A DNA stretch of 64,000 nucleotides from Rosellinia necatrix (taxonomy: Eukaryota; Ascomycota; Sordariomycetes; Xylariales; Xylariaceae). Location of the stretch: assembly GCA_021209875.1 (NCBI GenBank), contig JAGYVD010000003.1, positions 3,534,001 through 3,598,000 of the forward strand. The letters are read 5' to 3'. This document shows, piece by piece, positions 50,641 to 61,698 of this stretch (position 1 is the stretch's first letter; the number at the start of each line of letters is the position of its first letter). The notes beneath the pieces are model-generated. The model had not been told where the DNA came from. It saw only the letters and a program-made list of their open reading frames with translations, and did not search any database. Made by a program: the position numbers and the translations under genes.

Positions 50641-51060
50641 CCGTGAATTACGCTAGAATAGAGACAGGTATTAAAAGGCACTGCACAGGGAGACGCATAG
50701 CTCAGCTTTCGTACCTATTTAGGTTAGGCACTTATACAGAATTGCCACTGCGCCATTTGGGTTCCATCAATCATGCCTACGCGCCTCTACTAAAACTCCG
50801 TCAGACACCAACCTCTGTCCACCTACTGCCTATCTACCTACTACCTACCTATGTAAGACCCTGTCCTACATGTTAGCAAACAGGCCAATAGATTCATCTA
50901 TTGATTCCGTTCGCAACACGTCTCTATAATAGAGTTCCGCTACTCGTCTAGGTTAGCAACAGCGACGACGCGTTTGTAGACGCGCCTTTTACCAACCCTA
51001 AGAACTATTTCTCATCTTCCTCCATTGTGTTGCTGGGAATAAAACCATATTATATCTCCT

Positions 51061-54000
51061 ATGCGGCGTGATGACATGGTTCGCCCAAGAAAGCGAAAAC
51101 GGCCTGTTTCTGTCGATGAGCTTCCAATACATAGCCCACCCACCAAGAAGCAGAAGAAGGAGAAGAGGGACATGAAGAAGCAGAAGGATGGCGGTCAGGA
51201 TTTGGCTATCTCAGAAACCCAGCATCCTGTTCTAAGTCACTACTACCACCAGGTTCAAAGCCTGCGCGAATATGTCATAGCGCAACTACCGTCTTCGTCT
51301 AGACTTCGGCGGAGAAAGGTATCTGCTGTCGGTAGCGTCAGTAAATCTCCCGGCATTCCCCTGTCTGACCTAGAGCGATCTCTCGGTGCCTTGCTTGACA
51401 GTACACTTGTTGGTCTCTCGGAGCCCAGGGCTGAAGAGGAGGACTTTCGACTTGACGGGTGGAAGAACTTCTCGCAAAAGGGTGATGAGTCATGCGTCAC
51501 TCTTTCTCACGGCGCTGCCGGCTTCGCTGAATCGCAGGCCTTGGTAAGCGAGTGTCTGTTACTCCCATTTTCCATCACAAGAACCGGTAATGGGAACACG
51601 ACTTAGGCTTCGCAAGTCACTAACCTGTATTCACCAGATAGTAGAGTATGTTGTGAGTACTATTTTCAATCGGGAAAAATCCGTCAAATGGCCCGATCAC
51701 CTGCTTTGCGATGGCTTTCGTCGAAATGGGGGGCTGGGGTTGCGAGCAGTCCGGGGAAATCATTATGTGGAAGCACTGCAACGGTCTCCCTGGCCTCAAC
51801 TATTGGCCCTTTTGGGTGACTCTGGAGATCGTATTATGATAAATTTGCTGCTTGATTGCTCTATCTTTGTATCTATTAATACAGGCACGAACAATCTCTG
51901 TCAAATCAGCGGTAAGTTACTTCTCTATCACAAATTCTTATACAACTACTCATAGCTTAAACAGGAAGGCCTCTGTCGAATGTGCCTCCATATTCCCCGG
52001 TGCCAGATTATCCAGGGGCCTTGGCACCCAAGACGCCCTCAGAACTTATTTTTGTGCGAACGCGCATGTTTTACGCAAGGCCTGCTCTCAATACCATTGG
52101 GCAAGTTCATTTCGGGTTGAGGCACATTCGTGAGCCGTGCCACTTTAGATTGATTAGCCTCAGCTAACAATGTATATCTAGACGTATTGAATCGTTCCTC
52201 ATTTCGACACCTCGATAAAGAACAAGGTACTGAATCACCGTCTTGCTTGACTCGTCAGAATGAAGTGCACACGCTCAGGGTGATGATGTACATGTTTCCT
52301 AGACAGTTTGGGCTTCATAATGTATTCGACAGCAGGGTCGACCATAGAGAAACATCGCAGCGCCTCAAAGATTACACTCTACGAGAGGAGGAGATTTTCG
52401 AGAAATTCGGTCGACTTGATAAAGCTCATATAAAGATACCCAAGCGGCTCCGGGGACATACAACGGACTTGATCCGTAAACTTCAGGTTCTTCACCAACG
52501 CTGCTCTTATTCTCAGCTTCTTCGGCATTATTGCCCGGTTTGTCTCATGTTTATTATGTGCTGGCTCATTGCTAATACAAACAGGTTCGTCTCTCCACGA
52601 ACAATCGTGAGGCTCGTTCAGAATACATCAACACCCGAAGATATGTGCGGAAGCCGAGTAATAAAATGGGGAAAGGCCCAATAGTATCCCAAAAGACGAT
52701 ACAACTACTACCACAGAGGAGTCAAAACTCATCGATCACGGAACTGGCGACCTCGTCAGCGGAGGTGTCATCGTTTTGTCAGGCAGTTTTTAAAAAAGTT
52801 ATTCCGCGAGAGTTTTGGGGCCAGGATTCAGTTGCGGAGCATAACGAGCTGCAGTTCATGAAGAAAATTGATATGTTCATATCCCTCAGGCGTTTTGAGA
52901 GCATGTCTCTTCACGAAGTAGCGCAGGGGATGAAAGTGAGTCAAGTGAATGCTATGCCATTACTAAATCAAGTTGACAGTTACTAGATAACCGACATGAA
53001 ATGGCTTACATCTCCCCTGCTTATAACTAACAAAACATCATTGACGGATGTTCAGAAGCGCTCGGAGCTCTTTAGCGAGTTTCTTTATTTCCTTTTTGAT
53101 TCCATCTTGATACCCCTTATTCGAAGTAATTTCTACGTCACCGAGTCAAACACCGATAAATTCCGCGTCTTCTTTTTCCGCCACGATATCTGGCGGTCCC
53201 TGGTGGAGCCGGCAATGGTAAATTTAAAGGGGAGAATATTGGAGGAAATTAGCCTTGCAGAAGCGAAGAAGATACTTGATTCGCGACGCCTCGGATTCAG
53301 TCATATTAGGTTGCTCCCTAAGGGGACACAAATGAGACCAATTACGAATCTGCGCAAGAGGGTCCCTATCTATGGGTGCCCAAAGCGACTCGGCTTGGGT
53401 ATCAACAAGATCCTAGCACCAGCACATACAGTACTTCAACTCGAAAAGGTAGGCCTATTTGCTAGTGATAGTATTCCCTATTAATATTCTTCAGATTGCC
53501 AACCCGGATAAGATGGGCTCAACAATGTTTTCTATTGGAGATATCTACAAGCGGATGAAGGCTTTCAAATCCGGCATGCCTATTCTACCAGCGCCCCTTT
53601 ATTTCGCAAAGATGGATGTGCAGTCAGCTTTTGACACGATTCCCCAAGCTGCCATCGTCCGCTTATTAGATTCCATCCCCCAGCAGCGCCAATACCAGAT
53701 CTCCAAATACCTTGAAGTAAGCCCCGGCACTGCGACCTTGGGCAACAGTCATGGCCCCCAAGCAAAACCCATGAAAAAATGGCCATCGGTTGCCGTCAGA
53801 AATAACGAGTCCGCCAATTTCATCCAGCGTCTCGAGAATGGACAAAACACGACAAAGCGAAACACTATCTTCATTGATCTTTATCAAAAACAATACGAAA
53901 CAAGGGATCTACTCCAGCTAATAGCATCTCATATCCAGAAAAACCTCATCAAAGTTGGCAAGAGGTATTACCGGCAGAAACAAGGTATTCCCCAGGGATC

Positions 54001-55051
54001 TATTCTGTCCTCCACACTCTGCAACTACTTTTATGCGGATCTCGAGACCCATGTCCTTTCGTTCCTCAACTCCGATGACTGCCTGCTTTTACGGCTTATC
54101 GATGACTTCTTGCTGATCACCACCGACAAACGCAAAGCCATTCGGTTCGTTGAGGTTCTTCACCAGGGTGTGCCAGAATATGGCGTTACTGTGAATCCTA
54201 AGAAAAGCCTCGTCAATTTTAGCCTTGTTATTAGCAACCAACAAGTCTCACAAATCAGCGACTGCCAATACTTTCCGTATTGCGGTACACTAATTGATAC
54301 TAGCACGCTCAATATAACCCGTGCATCAAACCTAAGCCAAGACAAGAGTAAATCAAACGACCCAGATAGTTATGTTATCCACACTAAAATTTAGTAGCTA
54401 TATACAACTCACTTACTGTAGAGTTCAGTCGGGTCCCCGGTCAAACATTCCAACGCAAGGTTCTCAGTGAGTCCGCGACCCGTCGGTTGAGAACAACTAT
54501 CACTGACCTCCGCTCACTTAGATGCCTTCAAGATACAGAGCCATCTTATCTTCTTCGATAGGGGACTAAACTCTGCGCTAACTGTGCTGAAAAACATCCA
54601 CAAAGCATTCATAGAAACCGCCACCAAGATGTGGGCATATACACGATGTTTGCCGGTGCCGAAACAGCCGTCCTCGAAACTCGTCAATGGTGATGTTGGC
54701 CCAAACTCTCATATAAACAGCGAGATAACTGACTGTTATGTAAAGAAACCATTCGAAGATTGGTCGACACTGCATATGTACTCCTCGTCGGCAAGACACG
54801 GAGACTCCGATATCCCGATTACGTGTGCGATGTTAAGAAATGCGAAGTCTCCTGGTGAGTTTCTCGTCGTGGTTTAGAATATGATATGTCGGGGCTGACA
54901 GCTCCCGAGGCTCGCATATAGTGCCTTCCGCCAGACGCTAGGTCGTAAACAATCTAAGTATGGCGAAACCCTTGCGTGGCTAAAGGAAGAGAGTAGCAGG
55001 TTAAGCATGTTGAAAGACATTCAACATGCCCGTGTCCAGGCCGCAGTATAA
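51061..55051 (+). CDS. TERT: Telomerase reverse transcriptase catalytic subunit
   Basis: Nuclear enzyme that extends chromosome ends with the telomerase RNA as template. Eleven exons: 51061-51543, 51638-51911, 51965-52129, 52182-52537, 52585-52935, 52987-53448, 53495-54347, 54422-54466, 54522-54689, 54746-54854 and 54910-55051. Every junction keeps phase, giving 1135 residues. The start is an ATG before a Lys/Arg-rich nuclear-type stretch (VRPRKRKRPVSVDEL). An N-terminal TEN-like region holds HLLCDGFRRN-type sequence and SPWPQLLALLGDSGDRIMIN. The RNA-binding domain has MFPRQFGLHNVFDS, YTLREEEIF and RHYCP. RT motifs 1/2 read FSHIRLLPKGTQMRPITNLR. Motif A, YFAKMDVQSAFDTIP, has catalytic D738. 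Motif B' is QGIPQGSILSSTLCNYFYAD and motif C LLRLIDDFLLIT (D900, D901). Motif D is VNPKKSLVNFS and motif E PYCGTLID. The C-terminal extension ends in WLAYSAFRQTLGRKQSKYG. All catalytic residues are present and it looks functional. Confidence 0.95.
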
Positions 55052-55248
55052 GTTGCTTTTATTGTGCCAGTCCACAAGCTTATGATGGGTTGGGGAATCT
55101 ATCTTGCAGATAGGTAACAGACTAGGTTACTTTTATGAAAACAAGATAACTAGAAAATATATGATCAAGAATTCAACAGTGGAATTGAATAGCTATAAAT
55201 TACTTTATGTTTTAAAATAAAATATTAAAACATGCTAGCACTATTGTT

Positions 55249-55285
55249 ATGCTTCATGTTTTTTTTAATAAAAAACATAAAGCAT
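55249..55285. repeat. Near-perfect inverted repeat (17-bp arms)
   Basis: ATGCTTCATGTTTTTTT pairs with AAAAAAACATAAAGCAT-type sequence a few bases away, with a single G-T type mismatch. A second inverted pair, ATGTTTTAA and TTAAAACAT, sits just upstream at 55207-55233. Such nested palindromes can be terminal structures of small DNA elements or transcription-termination hairpins. Confidence 0.65.
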
Positions 55286-55670
55286 TATGAAAGGTGCACC
55301 ATGGGGGTATAATAAAGTGTATTATGTATTGTCAAAGGTGAAGATCTACCTGTTCCAATCTGATCTGTGGATCCAGCTAAGGGTTGTGTCAGGCCTATAT
55401 ACATATATTAATTGAAACAAGTTATAAATGGCTTACCTAAATTATAGATGAAGAATGATGATGCATTAGGTCAGGTTTCCAGCTTGGCTGAAAATACAGC
55501 TATCTTACAAAGCTAGGCTAGGTGGGCAGTCCAGGTGGACTAGCCGCAGGCTAGCTGTCTACCCCTTTGGCAACTCTATCATATAGATAAATAGTCAGCC
55601 GACCAACTGGTATACTAGATTTAACAAGGTTGATATAAAAGTAGAAAACAAGACGTTTTATTAAGTCTTC

Positions 55671-56155
55671 TGTTAAGTAGAGAAATCTAGGATGACTAGA
55701 TTCATCCCTTCTAGCCGTGGATTATGTGATAAGTCAATAGAGGCCATAATAATGGCTATGACCATAACACTAGACAGGGATCCCTAAATAGGTCAGCTGT
55801 CTATAGCAGTCACAGGTGCCCCACTTACTCCTAGATCCCTGCCTAGGACCCACCTGGAAGGGCCCTTTCTGCTGCAGACCAAATGGCCATGTGGCCCATG
55901 CTCGGCACGTGACCTGGCATCCGTGCGCACACAAACTATTATGTACCTGATTTCTATTTAGATCAGCACCTAAGCATATATATGGGACCTTAGCTAGGAG
56001 CATTGCCTCTGTAAAGGACACTTATTGTGACTATAACTATAAGATTCTTCTTCTTAATAATTACTATAATAAATTTTATGATTTAATAGGTAAATGTAAA
56101 TATTAATATATTGATATAATACCTTACTCTCTTGTTAAACAGGCTTGTTACATCT
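55671..56155. mobile_element. Possible LTR remnant (uncertain)
   Basis: A roughly 480-base block opens with TGTTAAGTAGAG and has a TATA-like CATATATATGGGA at about 55975. It contains a GATTCTTCTTCTT stretch typical of fungal LTR R/U5 regions and reaches TTAAACA/GTTACA near 56150. No target-site duplication could be matched and no internal retroelement genes are present, so this is suggestive only. Confidence 0.25.
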
Positions 56156-56664
56156 TTTTAAAATAATTAGTTAACTATGCTAAAGGATAATATATTTCCT
56201 ACTGCTTAGTGTATCCTTGCTTCTTTTCTACTACCTAGAATAACCTTAGCGTGTTCCTACTCCACTGCCATCTACCCCTCCTACCAACTGACAGAGAACC
56301 CTATATATCACAACAGAGCAGCTATCTCTTATCTCCAGCGCTCTATAGGCGATGATTTCACTCGCGGTCTCTAGATCCGAATGCAAACACGGGTAAACTG
56401 GTTCTTAGTTGGCTAATCCTCTGGAAGTTCAGGACGGCCAAAAAAAGAGCCGAGTTCGTTGTTCTCCCCGCCAATAGAGCTGGAAATAGCGAGACCATGT
56501 CTACACACTAGCGCCCTCTCTACTCCGTACGTTGGAGCCAGCAGCTGAATTCAATTACTGTAGTCAATTTGGTTGCCTTACCTAGGTATCGTGTGGGATT
56601 GGTCGGAGCGAGAAGACAGGCCATCGTTGACTCATCTCAATCGCCCTCGCGCTTCTCCCGTACA

Positions 56665-57993
56665 ATGGTGGGATTTATTGAACGATTCAGAAAACCAAAG
56701 TTGCCGCTTGCCCTCGGCTCACCACCCAAAGACGTCGCTGTGCACCAGAAGTCCGCTCCTAGACCACAGAACATTCCGATACCTGTCCTACGAAACTTCT
56801 CGTACCCAACAAATATCACAAATAATAATCCACTACCATCTTCGTCAGCACCGCCATCCACATGGGATCAGCTGGGTGAGATATGCAACTTCTCAGCTGA
56901 CACCGCCTCTCGAACACAACGGAATAGGGCTGCTAGACTAGAAGATCCTTTCTTTTATACGACGGACCACATACAGTACAACCAAATAGTCGATATCGGT
57001 GAAGAACCAAATACGGGCCACACGGGCCGACACTCGATCGATTCGGTAGCCCTGTTCACTGAGAGGCTGGTTGGGAAACGCCAATGTCGAAGGACATCAC
57101 TTGGGCTATCACCATCTCAGTCTCATGCAACCTCTCCGCTCTAGAAGAACGCCGGGAATAATGAACCTGGGGATAAAAGCACAACCCTTTTTCAGCACCA
57201 CTCAATTAGCGATCATATATTCTCGCAGAAGTCCAACATTGCTGCTAGATTCAAACGCAATTCGCTAACCAATCACAAGGCATCTCTGTTCTTTGACGAT
57301 TCTCGATTTTTCACACGACCCAAGAGCCCTGAAGGCCCTGCATCTAGTTCCAGCATACTTTTATTAGGCACAAGGCTCGTGCGCCCTGAAGGAACAATAG
57401 TTGGTGCTGGCGCCCGCCCTCTGCTTTCTGCAGGAAACCCAATCAAAGACTTGTCCACGGAACTAAAGAAGCCCACCCCCATATCGTATCACTTGACCGA
57501 TCTATATCTTGCAGGGATGGAACGCTTCAATTCAGGGACTGGCCCTGACGGGCCGCATCATGACGCCGCAGCTTCATACGGCTTATCCAAAGATCACCGG
57601 CGTGGCGGCCGCGTCTCAGAATTACCCACACAGGGGGGGAAAGCAGGGAAAGTCCGGTGGCTTTCCCAGTTGAAAGAATGGGTCTTGGTGTCGGAGCCGT
57701 CGACACGGGCGTTGAGGAACTACAAAAAGGATACATACAAGAAAGCTGGTATCGCACGTGATGACCCATTGGCCAATGTAAAGCTACACCTACCAGTTGC
57801 CTCCTTACCGCCAAATGCGATAAGGCCCGGAGGTCGTGGGCCCAAGCCGGAAGAAATCGCTATCCAAAGAGCATCGCACCGGAAACGGGCTCACAAGTTA
57901 TCATTGGTGTCCGGAGCACCCCCCGGGCCACGATCGAGCGCAAGCCATAGTTCGACGCTAAGCAGTGTTACGGCACCCAAAGATGAGGAATAG
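56665..57993 (+). CDS. Hypothetical protein, two exons
   Basis: The start is the ATG at 56665 (MVGFIERFRKPKLPLALG). The same frame runs to a TAG at 57142-57144 and continues open behind it to 57993. That TAG forms a good acceptor (CTCTAG), so the likely structure is exon 56665-57045, an intron of 99 nt (donor GTAGCC, phase 0) and exon 57145-57993, giving 409 residues. The N-terminus is basic and the middle disordered. The C-terminal part is better conserved in appearance, with RWLSQLKEWVLVSEPS, ALRNYKKDTYKKAGIARDDP and KLHLPVASLPPNAIRPGGRG. I recognise no domain. Spacing to the next gene is about 1 kb. A nonsense mutation instead of an intron is possible. Confidence 0.65.
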
Positions 57994-58962
57994 AGTGGAA
58001 CAGTAGCTAAGAGTAAATGACTTTTAGTTCAAATCCAATAACAACACAATTTATTTTTACATTCCAGCTCGGATGTGATCCTGCGAGCATGGGGATTTTA
58101 TTGTTTTATATATATTATTGCTAAAATGGCACTTTTTGAGATATCCCATCTCAGTAGGTATATAAACCACCCCTCAAGCAGGCAATACTTTTACCCCACC
58201 TAGCCATACCTGTTAGGTGGGTATATAGCGGTAGGTGCCCACGCAGCACATGCAATAAATCCTGTACTTCAGTTTGTCAATTAACTATCCGATCCTTCTA
58301 ACCAGAAGAAACACCTGATTCTATCCGGTGTTGGTACATTGGTACCTACCTAGGTAGAAGCCAAGACTCCCATTGCATCACAGCCCGCCTCTCTCTCTCG
58401 CATCGTCACCTCTGGCCATCCGTCACGCCTCTGCTGCTACTGCTACCTACCAAAACGCTGGCAAACCCGGTCGTCGCTAGACCAGTTCCATCCCACCGTC
58501 TGTTCTTCATTCGTTTCAAATTCTTCCCAACTTACTTAACACAACAGCACCATCATCGCACTCAACTGCATAGTTACAACTGCATTCCTGACAAGTCCAC
58601 CGCCTCCTTCGACTGGGCCTCAAGTGGTAATAACCACACACATATAACACGCGCACGCAGACAAGCAGACAAGCAGACAAGCAGACAAGCAGACAGGCAG
58701 ATAGGCAGGCTGGCAGGCGGACAGAAGCTTGCTCTCCGGCTTTCTCTTATCGTGTCCACGGTCTACGTCGGCAATATTGCGGTATTGCCTGGTCGCTACC
58801 GATCTTGACTTGCGACAAACCGTTGACGCCTGCGCCTACATTGACACGCTTACACACTTACACTCACGTACACTCGCATTCACACACCTGCACTCACAAA
58901 CCTGCACTTGCACCTGTACCCATACCTGCCTGTGTACAGGTATTTTGCATCGGGCCCTCTTA
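57994..58962. other. Intergenic/promoter region with microsatellites
   Basis: Promoter and probable 5' leader of the NEDD8 protease gene. It holds an AT-rich stretch near 58085-58130, an ACCTAGGT island at 58340-58360, a GACAAGCA tandem repeat (58662-58725) and a CACT/ACACTC-rich repeat (58848-58925). Confidence 0.55.
58662..58725 (+). repeat. GACAAGCA/GGCAGGCA octamer repeat
   Basis: About eight units of ACAAGCAG that drift to GGCAGGC. They lie in the leader region of the protease gene. Confidence 0.85.
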
Positions 58963-59957
58963 ATGCCGTTCCGCGAGAGACTTGCGAGGCTGAATGGCAG
59001 CGTAAGCCTTTGCGAAACTGTGCCGTCTTTGTTGTACATGTTCTAAACAGGTTTATAGCGATCGCCTACGCTCTCCCCGACCCAACCCTACCTATCATGT
59101 AAGTCATTAAACCGAAAAATATACTCTCCCTTGGCAAGTAGGTTAATCTTTGTACAGACCATGATATCTTGTGTATGTTACACATTGACCCTGGAAGAGT
59201 GCTCTGCAGTTCTGACACTTAGGCCTCAGTGACATACGAAGATATAAAATCTTTGAGACACGACTGGCTCACGGACAATGTATGCGTTCCTGCTCCTTGT
59301 ATTGTGCACTCGCTCTTCTCTAGATTAACTAACGGGCGCATGCGACTTCAGAATATTGCCTTCTGGGAAGAATTTCTAGAACGCGAAGTACTTTCTAAAT
59401 ACCCACAAGCCCATATCGTACTGCTTCGACCGTCCATGGCCTTTTTGTTGATGAAGGATAAAGACACCGACAGCGTCCGATCGGCCCTGCCGGATTTCCG
59501 CCATATTACACACATTTTTCTACCAATCAATGACAACCGAAATGTGAATCAAGCAGAGGGTGGTAGCCATTGGTCACTCCTCCTAGTGAGCATCATAGAT
59601 GGTGTGGCTTTCCATTATGATTCTCTTGATGGTGCCAACAACAATGAGGCGTGGGAGGCCTCGAAACGACTATCCAATGTTTTGGGGCGGCCGTTACGTT
59701 TCTACTATTTGCTTGAGTGCCCTCAACAGGTAAATAGCAGCGACTGCGGCGTCTTTGTCTGCATCATCATGCGACACCTGTTGGTCAAGAACCTACTAGC
59801 CGTCAATGCCGGCGAGAAAGTCTCGATGAGCATGGCCCATAAAGCCATTGATAGCGCCGGTGGACGAAAAGAGATGTTGAAGATCATCGAAAACCTGCGA
59901 AAGGAAGGCGAGCGAAGACGCCTTACTCCTAGTAACACGCCCCCCCGGATTGATTAG
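58963..59957 (+). CDS. NEDD8-specific protease (C48 family, Den1/Nep type)
   Basis: Cysteine protease that removes NEDD8 from cullins and other proteins; fungal Den1/DenA acts in development. Four phase-0 exons: 58963-59001, 59051-59098, 59223-59279 and 59352-59957, giving 249 residues. The first two exons are tiny (13 and 16 codons) and rest on good GTAAG donors and AAACAG/TTAG acceptors, so the 5' end is less certain than the rest. The family hallmark TYEDIKSLRHDWLTDNNIAF spans intron 3. The catalytic set is visible: His121 in GGSHWSLLLV, Asp138 in FHYDSLDG, Gln174 in CPQQVNSSDCG and Cys180 in DCGVFVC. The short length and lack of an N-terminal extension fit Den1/SENP8-type rather than Ulp1 SUMO proteases. 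Confidence 0.9.
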
Positions 59958-60739
59958 TGCTTTTTCTCCACCATGAACGACCCAACCAAGTTAGTGTGCG
60001 CTCGATCCTAGACCACCGTACCCTGGCCTAACTTGACAGTCCTGGAGTTATCTCACACCTCCTCAAGGTGTGCACTGCTCGATCAACAGGTATTGTTGCC
60101 TCTTGCCGACTAGCTACTACATTGCCGCCAACCGCAGTAGTTAAACCCCTTAGCATCTAAGAAAACCAAAAGTCTTTATTGATGCTAATTGTCCACCTCA
60201 TTATGGGTACCACCGGAACGCCTGAATGGGCGACTGGTTGCAAGCCTACATCCTTGTTCTCTATAGATGGATAGCGGGGAGTTAAGAAAAGAGACAGAGG
60301 ACAAGACTAGCATTTCATGAGCTCATTTCAGCCTCCATACATGGTATGAATCGCGTTTTGGAGTTCCACACAGCTTAGTTCCTCGAACAAGCAACCGCGC
60401 GAACTAGGCTCATGTTTTGTGTTCAAATCACGTAGCAAATACCCCGCGATATTTCATCAAACTGCCCATATAATCATCATTTCAACATTGGCTGGAGAAA
60501 CCAATGTGATAACGAAAGTGAAAAAGGGGATTATGACGCCATCCTACCTACCTTTTAACATACCTAATTGCTCTCTAAAGTATAAACCTCGTGAGCCATG
60601 CACCAGTCCTTATACAAAAAATGAAGCAATCGCCCGATAGCCGACGCCAAAGCCTGACCACGTAGCATGATTATGTATCCACCATACCCTCCCAATCATC
60701 GTAGCGCCGTCATCAAACTCTATACCGAGGCCGGGGGAT
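59958..60739. other. Convergent intergenic region, no supported gene
   Basis: 3' flanks of the protease (+) and of the DUF1640 gene (-). A 73-codon frame at 60419-60640 has no recognisable features. Confidence 0.5.
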
Positions 60740-61698
60740 TCACATGAGCAAGCGCCAGGCACCAAGAAGCAGGGCGGCGAAGCCAGTGCAGACGCCCATG
60801 AGCCACTGCAGGGTCTGGAATTTGACCTGCTCGAGCTTCTCGCGGAGGGCGGCAGCCTCCTGCTCTATCTTGGTCTCAGTCTCCTTGATTTTGAGCTCCT
60901 GCTGAGCGGCCTCCTCCCGTATGCGGCCCTTCTCGAGGTTGAGGTCGAGGCGGACGGAGGCCTGAGTGCGGCTGATGTCGTCGCGGAGGCGCGAGTTCAG
61001 CTTGGTGATGTCGTTGGTGAGGCGCTCGTGGGCAGCGCGGGTCGTGTTGGACTCAGTGCTATCGGCGGAGAGGAGCTCGGAGCGCAGCTTGGCAAAGTCC
61101 ACCTTCTGCGTGTACGTTGTCCTTGCGGCGTCCTCGCGGAGAACCATGGTGCGGGTCAGGTTCTGGATACTAGAGAGGAGCCGGCCCTTGTTAAGTTTTT
61201 TTTTTTTGTTCGGGTTCTTTTCTTTTCCCCGATAAGGTCGGGGAAAAGGAGAAGGAGAGAATGGGTGGAATGGGATAGATAGGGCATCAAATTCTGAGCT
61301 CACCTCTCTTCTATCACGTCATTCAGCACCTTCATCATAGCTACCGACTGATCCTCGGTGAAACCCTCACTTTGTAGCCGCTGGACGAACTTCAGGGTGT
61401 CGAAGTGGTGGTCCCTACTTCGGGGCGCCGTGGCGTGAAACGAGCGGTGGAATGATGGGTTTCGTTGAATGATCGACAGGTTCTGATTTGGCATTTTCGA
61501 CAAGGCGTATCGTTGAGACTGGCGGCTAGTGTGGAACGTCGTTGGCGCGCCAGGGCGTTGAGGGGTGGGTTGTGATATTGACGCAAAGGCAGCCGCTTGT
61601 AAGGTGCCTGAGGTTGATCTAGTAGGCCCTATCCAACTGAGTCGTGGGAGAAGAAATCGGGGGACGGAGTAAGCTGCTGTTCCAGTAATGCTCGTCAT
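60740..61698 (-). CDS. DUF1640 (CCDC90/MCUR1/Fmp32-like) mitochondrial protein
   Basis: Two exons, 61698-61304 and 61169-60740, with donor GTGAGC and acceptor CTCTAG, give 274 residues. The N-terminus (about 100 residues) is rich in Arg, Ser and Thr and poor in acidic residues, as expected for a mitochondrial presequence. The family core starts at FDTLKFVQRLQSEGFTEDQS (about 112-131), continues MMKVLNDVIEE and SIQNLTRTMVLREDAARTTY, then a long coiled coil rich in Glu/Lys/Arg. A single membrane helix lies at about residues 253-274 and ends the protein. Known relatives are human MCUR1/CCDC90B (calcium uniporter regulation) and yeast Fmp32 (cytochrome oxidase assembly). Which role applies here cannot be read from sequence. 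Intact. Confidence 0.9.

Larger units (their letters stand above)
45783..51060. other. 5.3-kb divergent intergenic region, no supported gene
   Basis: Lies between the RhoGEF (-) and the telomerase gene (+) starts, so it holds both promoters. It contains ACCT/AGGT islands (about 46090-46160, 46310-46380, 47560-47575, 49425-49620, 50385-50420, 50570-50640 and 50820-50855). CTA/TAG trinucleotide runs lie at 46431-46455 and 47376-47395, and AT-rich islands at 46745-46850 and 47640-47850. A 79-codon frame at 47851-48090 has no recognisable family. Confidence 0.5.
55052..56664. other. AT-rich intergenic region with transposon-like relics
   Basis: Follows the telomerase gene. It contains inverted repeats near 55207-55285, a more GC-balanced block (55500-55970) flanked by AT-rich DNA, and another AT-rich island at 56030-56190. 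There is no convincing coding frame. The last 250 bases should include the promoter of the next gene. Confidence 0.5.
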
